DNA of 64,000 nt, taken from contig OX422185.1 in assembly GCA_949130485.1 (NCBI GenBank), positions 1,782,304 through 1,846,303 of the forward strand. The letters are read 5' to 3'. Origin of the DNA: Agelas oroides (lineage: Eukaryota > Porifera > Demospongiae > Agelasida > Agelasidae). Below, piece by piece: positions 1 to 10,060 of this stretch. How positions within the stretch are numbered: position 1 is the stretch's first letter; the number at the start of each line of letters is the position of its first letter. The position numbers and the translations under genes were made by a program. The notes below the pieces were generated by a model. It was not told the DNA's origin. It worked only from the letters and a program-made list of their open reading frames with translations, and did not search any database.

Positions 1-74
1 ATCGTGATAGGTTAGTGTATCAAGTAGACTAAAGGAGCGCTGCTACTTAGTTGGGTAGTTTTAGACTATCACTA

Positions 75-300
75 CCGTGGAACCCTGCTCAATGGACACC
101 CCTCAGCAGCGGACACCCAGGATATAACGGACAATTCTGAAAGGTCCCGACTGTCCCTCCATTCACTTCAATACTTAAGCAACCCCTGGATAGCAGACAC
201 TCGACTACTCCGTATAACAGACAGTTTTCGCTGCCCCAAATGTACGCAAACAATACTTAAGGTGGCAGGGCACAGTCCATTATGGGAACCTTCATCCGTT
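75..300. mobile_element. pogo/Tigger-like non-autonomous element, degraded copy
   Basis: The segment begins TA-CCGTGGAACCCTGCTC and continues with 'ggataacggacaattctgaaag'-type sequence closely matching the complete element at 13156-13534. The right end is eroded, so the boundary is approximate. The ending of the CAGTGGAAC...AACGGACACC type resembles pogo/Tigger-like termini (family knowledge). No coding capacity is visible. Confidence 0.5.
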
Positions 301-423
301 CACTGTCCGTAAAATTGGGGATTTTCCCCATTTCCTGTCGGCATTGGCATCCAATAATCAGTTTATAATTAAGTTAGTTAAGATGTGGCCTGGCAGAACC
401 CTTCATGTGGTGCTCGGAACTTT

Positions 424-454
424 GAAGATAAGCTTAGATCGACTTAACAACAAT

Positions 455-486
<32 letters not shown>

Positions 487-510
487 CTACAACAAAAAAA
501 CAACAGGAGT
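424..510. repeat. AAC trinucleotide microsatellite
   Basis: Nearly pure (AAC)n/(CAA)n run. Any open frame here is a poly-Asn artefact and not a gene. Confidence 0.9.
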
Positions 511-1351
511 TTTAGTAGAGTGCTGTAGTGTCAGTAGCTGTGAGTAGTGCGTAATGCCTGCTTGTGGAAGCTAGCTTGTGTCTAGAAGCAGCAGAAAGGC
601 CACGGTGGCCAAGACTATACTTACTGGGTAGGCCCAGGTCTTGCGATCGTATGCCAAGCCTAGTAGGTCACCGTAGCCCGGTGCTCCGGGTGCTGGGCTG
701 AGCTTTAACTAGAATGCGCAATATATCATTGCTACTACCCTGCCGTAGACAAGAAAGCTGCAGAGGAGTTGTGTGTGGAACAGAACCCTGAGTTGTTTAG
801 CGACATAAGGGGGAGAGGTGGGGCTAGTAATACTTGCTTCCACTCGTGAATGAGCCCCTCCCGTAGACAGGCTGTGAATTTTCTTCGATCCCTTCCTGCT
901 TCACCCACTCCCTCTGCCTCCCTAACTCTCCTGTTCTCATCCTCTTTCTATCCTCACTTTCCTCTATTTCACACACACTCCCCCTCTCCCTAATTCCTTT
1001 TCCTCTCACTCTCTTGTCATCTCATACCCTGGCATGGCTCTGATTATGAGGCTTCGTGTACCTCCCAACCTCCATACTCATATTTCCTGTGTAGATAGTT
1101 ATAACACGATGAGGGAAGATTGCCAAAGTTCATGCAAAAGAACTGCTGTGTCCTGCTACAAACTGATACTCCCCCACCTTAGCCTCATTCCCAGGCCCCG
1201 CCCCCACCTTTCCTCTCTCTCACCCTCTCTCACCCTAGTAGTAATCAGAAACTATACTACCCCAGGTTAATAGCAATAACATGCATGTTTCATCTTGTGT
1301 TCACTGCAGGAGCTTAACATCAGCCACTATATAATCAGTCAAGACAAGAGT
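511..1351. other. Gene-free stretch
   Basis: No convincing coding region or element boundary seen. A CT-rich tract (about 880-1020) and a second CT-rich stretch near 1190-1240 account for the short open frames. Confidence 0.5.
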
Positions 1352-1735
1352 GTGCTGTCAGTGGTGTCCTCTCCATCCTCATCTGGTCGTGTCAGTGGTG
1401 TCCTCTCCATCCTCATCTGGTCGTGTCAGTGGTGTCCTCTCCATCCTCATCTGGTCGTGTCAGTGGTGTCCTCTCCATCCTCATCTGGTCGTGTCAGTGG
1501 TGTCCTCTCCATCCTCATCTGGTTGGTCAGTGGTGTCCTCTCCATCCTCATCTGGTCGTGTCAGTGGTGTCCTCCCCATCCTCGTCTGGTCGTGTCAGTG
1601 GTGTCCTCCCCATCCATCCTCGTCTGGTCGTGTCAGTGGTGTCCTCCCCATCCTCGTCTGGTCGTGTCAGTGGTGTCCTCTCCATCCTCGTCTGGTCGTG
1701 TCAGTGGTGTCCTCTCCATCCTCATCTGCTTCCAC
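1352..1735. repeat. 34-bp minisatellite, about 11 copies
   Basis: Tandem array of a unit reading GTCAGTGGTGTCCTC...CATCTGGTCGT, about 34 bp, with small indels (one unit lacks bases near 1530, one gains four near 1615). All three forward frames are open across it, which is the behaviour of a repeat without stops rather than of a gene. Confidence 0.9.
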
Positions 1736-2318
1736 ACAAATCCACAGATGCCATCTTCTCACCAGCCTCTTCAGAGAAATTTCCAGCGTTGGACAACTAT
1801 GATATAATTATACAGATGTACATTTTGTTATGGTAATATTGGATTGCATAAAACAAGTTAAAGTGTTCCTGGGATATAGTAGCAACAATATTAGTCCGAT
1901 GAAGAGTATGAGGAGATTGAGGAGATGGAGGTGACCAGAAAGGACAACTAAGTCTGGGTGCATGCATGGGTTCTAATGAACTTGTGCAGTCAGAGATAAA
2001 TGGTGTACTGCTGCACTGCATGACTCCATCATGCCTGGCCACTGCACTGCACCTTCTGAACCACCTCTACCCACTAGTGACAGCTGCTTCATAATGTAAT
2101 AAAGACACTCGAGGGACCAAGGATCTTGCTGTGATGGGTGAAGAGAGGAAGTGATGAAATCAGAAATGCGGATCAGTAGGAAAGAAGAAGAGGAAGAGAA
2201 AAGGGAAATGGAGGGGAGAACATTAGGTGAAGCCTGCATACACAAGGGGTATGGGAAGCAGTGAATGCACAGGATGCATTCTGCTATACCTTGATTTACG
2301 GTCATAGAGTGTCACGGG

Positions 2319-2717
2319 TAGGGGTGAGAATATTATGCTCCAAAATCAGAGAATTATGCTATGCTTTGATGCTCACAATTTATGCTTCTAAGCAAAATAA
2401 TTTTTACAGTATGCTATCCGGCTCAGCACTGGTCCTGCTCAAACTCTCGGAGGCATTTTCCCCCGAGTCTTCAACCTCTTCTCCATCGCTCGAGACTGTG
2501 GTAAATGTTGTGCCAGAAGCTAAGCTATCAGACAGGCTACTAATACTACAACCAGGCTTGTTACGTTCGGCCTTTTTTTCCTATCGAGTCATGTGGAAAC
2601 TGCACATGCGCAATACGCATGGGGCTAAAAAAGAACCGAATTATGCCGGCATTATGCTCGATGCTTTGAAGGGTCAATTATGCTCGAAATTATGCCGGCA
2701 TAATATTTGCACCCCTA
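2319..2717 (-). mobile_element. Non-autonomous hAT-type element with 8-bp target duplication
   Basis: The left end TAGGGGTGAGAATATTATGC mirrors the right end GCATAATATTTGCACCCCTA, and the element is flanked by the perfect 8-bp direct repeat GTCACGGG (2311-2318 and 2718-2725). An 8-bp duplication plus a TAGGG-type terminus is the classic hAT signature. On the minus strand it carries a degraded version of the short ORF that is intact in the copy at 20060-20434; here the start ATG has become AGG. Confidence 0.8.
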
Positions 2718-2725
2718 GTCACGGG

Positions 2726-2943
2726 GGAGCAACACAAGGAGGGAGTGTGATGGTGAGGGTGTGAGGGAGCAACACAGGGAGGGGGTGTCGTGGTGAGGGT
2801 GTGAGGGGGTGTGATGGTGAGGGTATGAGGAAGCAACACAGGGAACAGGGAGGGAGTGTGAGGGAGCAACACAGGAAGGGGGTGTGACGGTGAGGGTGTG
2901 AGGGAGCAACACAAAGAGAGTGCGATGGTGAGGGTGTGAGAGA
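2726..2943. repeat. GTGAGGGAGCAACACAGGGAG minisatellite, first part
   Basis: Irregular array of an about 40-bp unit (GTGAGGGAGCAACAC... GTGATGGTGAGG). It continues after the inserted element at 2944-3408. The long minus-strand open frames (His/Pro/Ser-rich) in several frames are artefacts of the repeat. Confidence 0.85.
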
Positions 2944-3408
2944 TAGGCCTTGATGGATTATTCTTTTTTTTTTACCCTATTATTCTATTCTTGTATTCTC
3001 AAAGTTTTTACCTATTATTCTTATCATACTACCTAATATTCTTTTCATCATGCCTATTATTCCCAGTCTAAATACAATACATCGTGCACCAAATAGAGTC
3101 TTGTTATGTAGATAGCCCCATATACATATGGCATACTCACTTCCTACATTACTACACGTGACCTGAGTGGAAATGTGCATGCGCACTACCCTCATCCCTC
3201 CCCCCCCTCCCCCGGCTTCAATGTTTTCATTGGCGGCAGATGCCTGTGGGACGAGGCTACATGCACGCCTACACTCAATGCCAATTGCTGTTAGGTGTAG
3301 TCTACAAAACATTATTAGATTTTTTTACCTATTATTCTGGAATAATTCTTGATTCTTTTTGCTACCTATTATTCTCAAAATTATGCTAGCATAATTCATC
3401 AAGGCCTA
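2944..3408. mobile_element. TIR element inserted in the minisatellite
   Basis: The ends TAGGCCTTGATGGATTAT and ATAATTCATCAAGGCCTA are inverted copies. The flanks GTGAGAGA and GTGAGGGA fit an 8-bp duplication with one mismatch, though the surrounding repeat itself contains this octamer. The interior has repeated 'acctattattct' runs. The related array at 20435-21070 lacks it. Confidence 0.7.
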
Positions 3409-4215
3409 GTGAGGGAACAACACGGGAGGGGGTGATAGTGAGGGTGTGAGGGAGCAACACAGGGAGGGGGTGTGATGGTGAGGGTGTGAGGGAGCAACAC
3501 AGGGAGGGAGTGTGATGGTGAGAGTGTGAGGGAGCAACACAGGCAGTGACAGTGAGGGTGTGAGGGAGCAATACATGGAGGGAGTGTGATGGTGAGGGTG
3601 TGAGGGAGCAACACAGGGAGTGTGACGGTGAGGGTGTGAGGGAGCGTCACAGGGAGGGTGTGATGGTGAGGGTGTGAGGGAGCAACACAGGGAGTGTGAC
3701 GGTGAGGGTGTGAGGGAGCGTCACAGGGAGGGTGTGATGGTGAGGGTGTGAGGGAGCAACACAGGCAGTGACGGTGAGGGTGTGAGGGAGCAATACATGG
3801 AGGGAGTGTGATGGTGAGGGTGTGAGGGAGCAACACAGGGAGTGTGACGCTGAGGGTGTGAGGAAGCAACACAGGGAGTGTGATGGTGAGGGTGTGAGGG
3901 AGCATCACAGGGAGGAAGTGTAATGGTGAGGGTGTGGGGGAGCAACACAGGGAGGGAGTGACGGTGAGGGTGTGAGGGAGCAATACACGGATGGAGTGTG
4001 GTGGTGAGGGTGAGGAAGCAACACAGGGAGGGGGTGTGATGGTGAAGGTGTGATGGAGCAACACAGGGAGGGAGTGTTACAGTGAGGGTGTGAGGGAGCA
4101 ATACACAGAGAGTGTGACGCTGAGGGTGTGAGGAAGCAACACGGAGTGTGATGGTGAGGGTGTGAGGGAGCGACACAGGGAGGGAGTGTAACAGTGAGGG
4201 TGTGAGGGAGCAACA
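3409..4215. repeat. GTGAGGGAGCAACACAGGGAG minisatellite, second part
   Basis: About 20 units of the same repeat as 2726-2943, with variants 'gagcgtcac' and 'gcaatacat'. The related array at 20435-21070 has the same unit. No coding function supported. Confidence 0.9.
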
Positions 4216-4324
4216 GAGGTAGAAAGGAGAAGAGGTGGGAGACAGAGTGGAGGAAGTGTGCAAAGAGAGGATGTGAAGGGGGACAGTCATGCATGTACAT
4301 GTATGAAGAGCACCGGAGGAGTTG

Positions 4325-4560
4325 TCCTGTGTACCTGGTAGCAGTTGGTTTCAGCATTTCTGAAGTGCCAGGGAAGATTGTTCACCATTTTGGAGCTGTG
4401 TAAACGACATCATGTATGTGTGGGTGAAGGTGAGGGGGTGAGGGTGAAGAGGAATAGTGAAGAGGAATTCTGAGTATATGTGGTTTTTGTTCAAAGATCA
4501 TTACATGGCGCTAGCGTCACTGAACACTTCCGTACATGTATGTGTGTAGGTGTGTCCATG
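4325..4560 (+). repeat. Dispersed repeat R1, copy 1
   Basis: Contains 'gtgtacctggtagcagttgg', 'catttctgaag', 'gaggaattctgagtatatgt' and 'agatcattacatggcgctag' in that order. The same order recurs at about 6543-6770, 7225-8040 (split by an insertion) and 21146-21350. Not coding. Confidence 0.75.
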
Positions 4561-4804
4561 TATGCATGAGTGTGTTCAGGTACATACTCCCTAGCTAGTG
4601 GGAGCTGGCCGTCATACACAAAGGAAAGGGGAGGGAGGAAGCATACCCTGCATTCTACATTGTTACAGCCAGATTATGCAATAGTTCATGTCTGGATCTA
4701 TGTATCCATGGCAAGCCACTGTGACCGTCTGCAGCATGAATACATTCCAATTCCACACTTCGTTTTTGATTGCTTGTGAGTACTGTCTACCTATCTGGAA
4801 GACT

Positions 4805-5180
4805 TAGCCTCGTTCCCAGGCTCCTCCGCTCCGGAACGCGATATTGAAGTTGTACACGCGGAGAGAGCCTGGTATTTATTCTCACGTGAGAACCCTCAAA
4901 GATAGAACGGAGGTAGAACGACCTTAATTGCGCGTGGGCGTACCCGAGACTCAGAACAGGAAAAAGAGTGAAGGTAGCGGCCAACTTACTACATGTATCT
5001 AGTTATCGGGGGTTGAATATCATACACACCGAGCGTTGAACGTACAGTTGGTTGAAAAACGCGCAAAACGTTGCCTTTCTGTTTTAGTCCTATTTCGATT
5101 ACGTCATGCTACGTAGAATAGATACCAGGCTCTCCACGCGTGTACAACTCGCGTTCCGGGAGAGCCTGGGAACGAGGCTA
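4805..5180. mobile_element. TAGYCTYG-family TIR element, 9-bp target duplication
   Basis: Starts TAGCCTCGTTCCCAGGCTC and ends with the inverted copy (GAGCCTGGGAACGAGGCTA). The perfect 9-bp direct repeat TGGAAGACT flanks it (4796-4804 and 5181-5189). Non-coding interior. Confidence 0.85.
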
Positions 5181-5221
5181 TGGAAGACTGGCAACACAGC
5201 TGGTCATGTTGGGATATCACA

Positions 5222-5465
5222 ACAGCTGTCATACTAAGCCAAGGGGCAGTAACTTTCATCGGCAGTGGTGACCTCAGTGGTGACAGCTGTCATACTAAGC
5301 CAAGGGGCAGTAACTTTCATCGGCAGTGGTGACCTCAGTTGTGACAGCTGTCATACTAAGCCAAGTGGCAGTAACTTTCATCGGCAGTGGTGACCTCAGT
5401 GGTGACAGCTGTCATACTAAGCCAAGGGGCAGTAACTTTCATCGGCAGTGGTGACCTCAGTGGTG
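5222..5465. repeat. 61-bp tandem repeat, 4 copies
   Basis: Exact 61-bp periodicity (starts 5222, 5283, 5344, 5405), almost identical units each with the 10-bp palindrome GACAGCTGTC. The homogeneity suggests recent amplification. Confidence 0.95.
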
Positions 5466-5550
5466 ACAGGAGATGGCTCTATTCACTAAGCTACACTAAA
5501 AGCTTCACTAATGTCACATGCATTCTAGAAGACACTGAACCAATTTTTTT

Positions 5551-5611
5551 ACCTAGGTAGTTTCTAATACCCCATGAAGTGTAACCATGGGGCATTAAAA
5601 ACTACCTAGGT
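5551..5611. repeat. Small foldback hairpin
   Basis: Left arm ACCTAGGTAGTTTCTAATAC pairs with the right arm ending AAAACTACCTAGGT, loop about 10 nt. Possibly a minimal element of an unidentified family. Confidence 0.65.
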
Positions 5612-5942
5612 GAGATGTCCCACGTCACCACATACTACAAGCAACAAAACTCCATGGGCAGTGGTCTACAAATGAAGCTAGTGGTTGTCCAATGACCACT
5701 AAACTGAAAGCTTCACTAGTGCCACATGATATATTGAAGATGCTCATAAGAATTTTGGGGCAAGCACTATGCCCACAGTGAGTCACTACATGTGTGAGTA
5801 CCCCGGTGCTTCTTACAACTGTACGTTCTTGCCTAACAATCAGGCAGGTCTTCCAGAAGTGTTGAAAGGATGCAACCACCAATGAGCTCTATAGCTACCT
5901 AATAGCAGCTTGTTTGGCTTCTTGTGAGGCTAATATGGTAGA

Positions 5943-6076
5943 GGTAGCAGATAAAACTACACTATTGGGATGTGTTCTCCTGTATACTATAGGGAGCAAA
6001 ATAGTGTAACTACACTATTTGAACCCCTATAGTATACAGGAGAACACATCCCAATAGTGTAGTTTTGTACCAACCC
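5943..6076. mobile_element. 134-bp palindromic MITE with 9-bp target duplication
   Basis: Near-palindrome with arms AAAACTACACTATTGGGATG and its complement. Flanked by the perfect 9-bp repeat TATGGTAGA (5934-5942 and 6077-6085). Its terminal AAAACTACACTATT and outer GTACCAACCC are shared with the 2.9-kb gene-bearing element at 15320-18199, so the two look like members of one superfamily. A 9-bp duplication is typical of Mutator-like elements (family knowledge; inference here). Confidence 0.8.
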
Positions 6077-6137
6077 TATGGTAGAATATTCATTGACAGT
6101 TTATTCACTGAGTTATGGATGTGGACCCCAGTATACT

Positions 6138-6480
6138 ACATATACCTTATTACACGAGTTAGCGTGCAATATCGCGAGTTATTGCACGAGTGGGCGTGGT
6201 ATTTTCACGAGCCGAAGGCGAGTGAAAATGCAGCCCACGAGTGCAATAACCGCGATATGTACGCTAACGAGTGTAATAAAGTATTTATTATCCATTACCA
6301 CAACAGCGTCGTGTCTCTTCTCACACAAAGTCCAGAGTAACTCGCCGTTCGAACGCACTGGTTCTAATTAAAGCGCACGCTGGTTGCTAGGATATCGCGC
6401 TTATATAGCCTCAGGGCCCGTGCAATAACTACCCGTGCAATAACTACCCGTGCAATATCGTGTGATATTGCACGGCACGG
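6138..6480. repeat. Hairpin-bearing dispersed repeat HP, copy 1
   Basis: 6138-6285 forms a long imperfect hairpin: 'ttattacacgagttagcg' pairs with 'cgctaacgagtgtaataa', tip GTATTTTCACGAGCC/GGCGAGTGAAAAT. The following segment (to 6480) matches, in reverse orientation, the segment 21440-21560 beside a second hairpin with the same tip. Short open frames across it are palindrome artefacts. Confidence 0.65.
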
Positions 6481-6542
6481 GAATAGGAAAATACTGTTGT
6501 AGAAATATCAACTGGATAATAAAGTATTTTATTGTACATGTA

Positions 6543-6770
6543 TGTCCTGTGTACCTGGTAGCACTTGGTTGCAGCATTTCTGAAGAGTCAGGGAAGAGGT
6601 ATCACTGTTCTGGAACTGTGTGAAGAACACCTGGTGTGTGTGTGAGGGGGTGAAGAGGGGAAAGGGAAGATGAATTCTGAGTATGTTGTGTTTTTGTTCT
6701 AAGATCATTATATGGCGCTAGAGTCACTGAATAGTATTACTGCATGTGTGTGTGTATGGTTGCGTATGTG
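6543..6770 (+). repeat. Dispersed repeat R1, copy 2
   Basis: Same ordered blocks as 4325-4560 including 'aagatcattatatggcgcta', the uninterrupted form of the site that is split by an element at 7413-7994. Confidence 0.7.
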
Positions 6771-7224
6771 CATGTATGCATATGTGTGTGTGTGTAGCTA
6801 CATGTATATGTATGTAGCTGTGTGTGTGACATGAATATGTATATGCATGTACATGTATGGTAAGCATGTGTGTGTACATGTACATGTAAGTAGTTGTGTG
6901 TGTGTGTGTGGGTACGTGCGCATATGCATGTAGTGTATGGTATGCATGTGTGTGTTCAGGTACATGTTAATGTATCTACAGGGTAGCTGGTGGGAGGTGG
7001 CCGTCATACACAAAGGGAGGGGAAGGGAGGAAACATACCCTGCAATCTACGTTGACATCATTTTATCGTTTAGAGACAGCTGCACAGTGTCATGTTGACA
7101 ATGGCTGCAGCTCTAGGTCTTCTTGTACGTACCCTCACACACAACACAAGATGTTTACTCCAACAAAAAGGAGAGGGCGGAGGAGGAAAGGAACCTTTAT
7201 GACACGAGTACAACTTGTATACTA
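6771..7224. repeat. TG/CATGTA-rich low-complexity tract and flank
   Basis: Runs of 'catgtatgtg' and 'tgtgtgtg' to about 6965, then unique sequence. No gene seen. Confidence 0.6.
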
Positions 7225-8040
7225 TGGTACATGTATGTCCTATGCACCTGGTAGCAGTTGGTCACAACATTTCTGAAGAGTCAGGAGGAAGGGAAGATGT
7301 ATCACTGTTCTGGAACTGTGTGAAGAATAACACCTGGTGTGTGAAGAAGGGAAAGGGAGGAAAGGGAGGATGAATTCTGAGTATATGTGTGTTTTTGTTC
7401 TAAGATCATTATTAGCTTCGTTCCCAGGCGCGGAGGGGGAGAAAGAGCGCCTGGTACACACTGTTTGCGCATGCGCGTAATTATAGCAAAGACCATGTGG
7501 CAGAATTAGGGGCGTGTACTAATATGACGACCTACGGTTCACGTGAACAGCATAAACCGTCATAAAAATTATCTCAAATTTTGTTCTTAGGACGCTATAA
7601 ACATCGCTGCTACATGCTATGCCTAGTTTTATACTATCGGGTACAAAGAGAAATGTCTGGTAGGGCGTGGTAGGAATGGACTTACCGAAATTGGTGGATA
7701 ACCGCATAAAGACATGTTTCCCTGGTAAACGCACTCATTGGAGGCAACCTGTTCCTTCTTAAGCTTTATCTCAAGGTATCCAGCTACCAGAAGGCATAGA
7801 ACAGCATGATATAAAACTCACTCGTACAGAACACCAACTGGCACATCAACGGAGTGAGTTTATGACATCACCAGTATACGCACATACACGTACGAACACG
7901 GTCGCCACAGAATTCCATGGCGATTAAGCGCATGTGCAAACAGTGTGTACCAGGCGCTCTTTCTCCTCCCCCTCCGCGCCTGGGAACGAGGCTAAGATCA
8001 TTATATGGTGCTAGCGTCACTGAATACGTACATGTGCGCA
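7225..8040 (+). repeat. Dispersed repeat R1, copy 3, split by an insertion
   Basis: The R1 blocks resume after the insertion: '...taagatcattat' ends at 7412 and 'agatcattatatggtgctag' restarts at 7995. Confidence 0.75.
7413..7994. mobile_element. TAGYCTYG-family TIR element inside R1, 10-bp target duplication
   Basis: Begins TAGCTTCGTTCCCAGGCGCG and ends with the inverted form; the TIR also includes GGAGGGGGAGAAAGAGCGCC. The target AGATCATTAT is duplicated (7403-7412 and 7995-8004). The other R1 copies show the single-target empty site. 582 bp, no coding potential recognised. Confidence 0.9.
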
Positions 8041-9000
8041 TGTATGGCTGTGTACGTGCATGTATGTATGTATGTGTGCAGGTACATGTACATGTACATG
8101 TATGTATATAGCTAGTTGGGAACACTGGAACGGCCATCATACATGAAGGGAGGGGAAGGGAGGGAACACCCGCGATGTTACATAATTTTATCGTTTAGAG
8201 ACAGCCATGCAGTGTCATGTTGATCGACAGCTCTGACAATGGCCTTCTTGTAGCACCCTCACACACATCAAAAGTTGATGCTTGTTCAAACAAAAAGAAA
8301 AGATCGCGAAAGAGGAAAGGATGGAGGGAAGGAGGGAGAGTGAGGGAGGAGAGTGAGATGTGTCGGTACTACTCAGATACAAATGTACACCAGAGCCTAC
8401 CAGCTTAACAACATGTGCTATTTGAACCACATCTTTCTGAAAATGGCAGGCCTAGATGTAGATGTAATACAAAGACATTGACTGCACAGGAATGTACATG
8501 TTTTAAAGCCAAACATTAGATACATGTAGCCTCATTCGGAGGCCTTCCCACCGTCCAGTTGTTGATTGCTTGCAGTACACAAAAATGGAGGGAGAAGGTC
8601 ACGCGAACGACGTTACTGTCTACCAACACGTAAGCAGATGGTGGGGTGGGGAGGGGTCCTTGATCGAAAGAATGAGCTTGAGTTGAAGCCTTTTCGTGTA
8701 GTTTCTGTCCCAAGCGGTGGAGTTTCAAATGCTTGTGAAGTGAAAAAGATACTGGTTCTGGTTAAATATGAAGAACGCCTGAGCGAAATGCTAAAAAGAT
8801 AAGCAGGCCAGGCTAGGAAGAACAAGCTACCTACATAAGGAGTACAATCATGAACAAGAACAGTTCAACAAGACAAGCACGAAACTGGGGGGCTAACTGA
8901 TGAAGAAGGCAATCTGAAAGACAGCATGAGCCTCAATAAACCACTATTCTAGCCTTAGAGCATGACTGACCTCAGGACAAAATGTTTTTCTGACACTATA
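8041..9000. other. Gene-free stretch
   Basis: Starts with a CATGTA-rich tract; the rest is unique-looking sequence with only short unsupported open frames. Confidence 0.45.
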
Positions 9001-9098
9001 TGTATATAGCTGACAAGCTCGCTCAGTTTCACCCCCTACACTGTATATAGCTGACCAGCTTGCTCAGTTTCACCCCCTACACTGTATATAGCTGACCA
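9001..9098. repeat. 41-bp tandem repeat, 2.4 copies
   Basis: Units start 9001, 9042 and 9083 with TGTATATAGCTGAC(A/C)AGC...TCACCCCCTACAC. Confidence 0.9.
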
Positions 9099-9914
9099 TT
9101 GGGAGAGATGTACAGTTCAGAGGTCAGCTGATTTAGTTCTAACCTCTACATTATCATGGCTTCAATTATCAACAATTAGCATCCACACAAATGCAATTGG
9201 AATGGGAGGTGGGGGAATCCCCTTGCATGCTGGTACTCCACTTCCTTTGTGTGTGAGGGTACAATGTTAGTACGTGTATGAAGTGATTGCATTTCCTCTC
9301 CTTGTATAGGGAGGTAAGTACTGGTGTGTGAATGTGTTTATGTGAGAGAAAGGGGGAGGGAGAGTGGAAGAAATGGATACATGTACAGTAGGAAGTGATT
9401 CGTCGGAAATTCAGTTATCCAAATCTCCAAATCTTCACTTATCCAACCACCCCAAATAATGGAAATTTGCTGTGCATTAAATGGAAAGTACTTTAAATAA
9501 TTTAGCGCTGGGCGGAAGGCGCTCCGGCCTTATTAGAACGGAAAACATTTCACAAAGGTGAAAGGGCACTTTAATTGGAGCGGCACCTAGCACATGTATT
9601 AGAACGAAAAAGGACAGTTGGGTTCGTTTTTGGAGTCAGAGCTCAGACAGAAAGGAAGATATGGTGCGTTACAGGCATGTGTATGCTAAACGTAGTCTCC
9701 AGTGAAACAAATTTAGCTAAGTGTTAAAGGTTTTAAGTGTGTGCTGCATGTATTGTGGTTTTCTTTCAAGTGTCAAAGATGATCTGAATACAGTTCGTGT
9801 AGAGAATATGATCACATTGACACAATACTTTCTTGACAAGAATTTCCAGCTTGTGATTGGTTACAACCTGTTTGAAAAATTTGCTCACACTACATGACTC
9901 TTTGAATATCACTA
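9099..9914. other. Gene-free stretch
   Basis: No supported gene. The segment 9400-9480 ('cagttatccaaatctcc') has the look of an old pogo/Tigger-type terminus but no partner end was found. Confidence 0.4.
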
Positions 9915-10060
9915 CAGTAAAACCTGTAATAACGGGCCCTCCAAAAAGCAGACTACCGCTGTATAACACAGATCACTTGCCCCTAATTAACATAGAACAA
10001 TTACACTTTTAACCTCTGAAAAGTGGACACGTCTCAACTTCATATAACGGACACTAACCC
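9915..10060. mobile_element. pogo/Tigger-like fragment
   Basis: Preceded by TA and starting CAGTAAAACCTGTAATAACG, later 'catataacggacactaacc'. This resembles the elements at 75 and 13156. Right end not identified. Confidence 0.4.

Noticed and set aside
1295-1836. Possible secreted repeat protein in the 34-bp array
   Set aside because: All three forward frames are open and differ only by the phase of the repeat; no start context, no splice sites.
3399-4357. Ser/Pro/His/Leu-rich open frames over the GTGAGGGAGCAAC array (also 20402-21170)
   Set aside because: Same reasoning: repeat without stop codons, three overlapping frames equally open.
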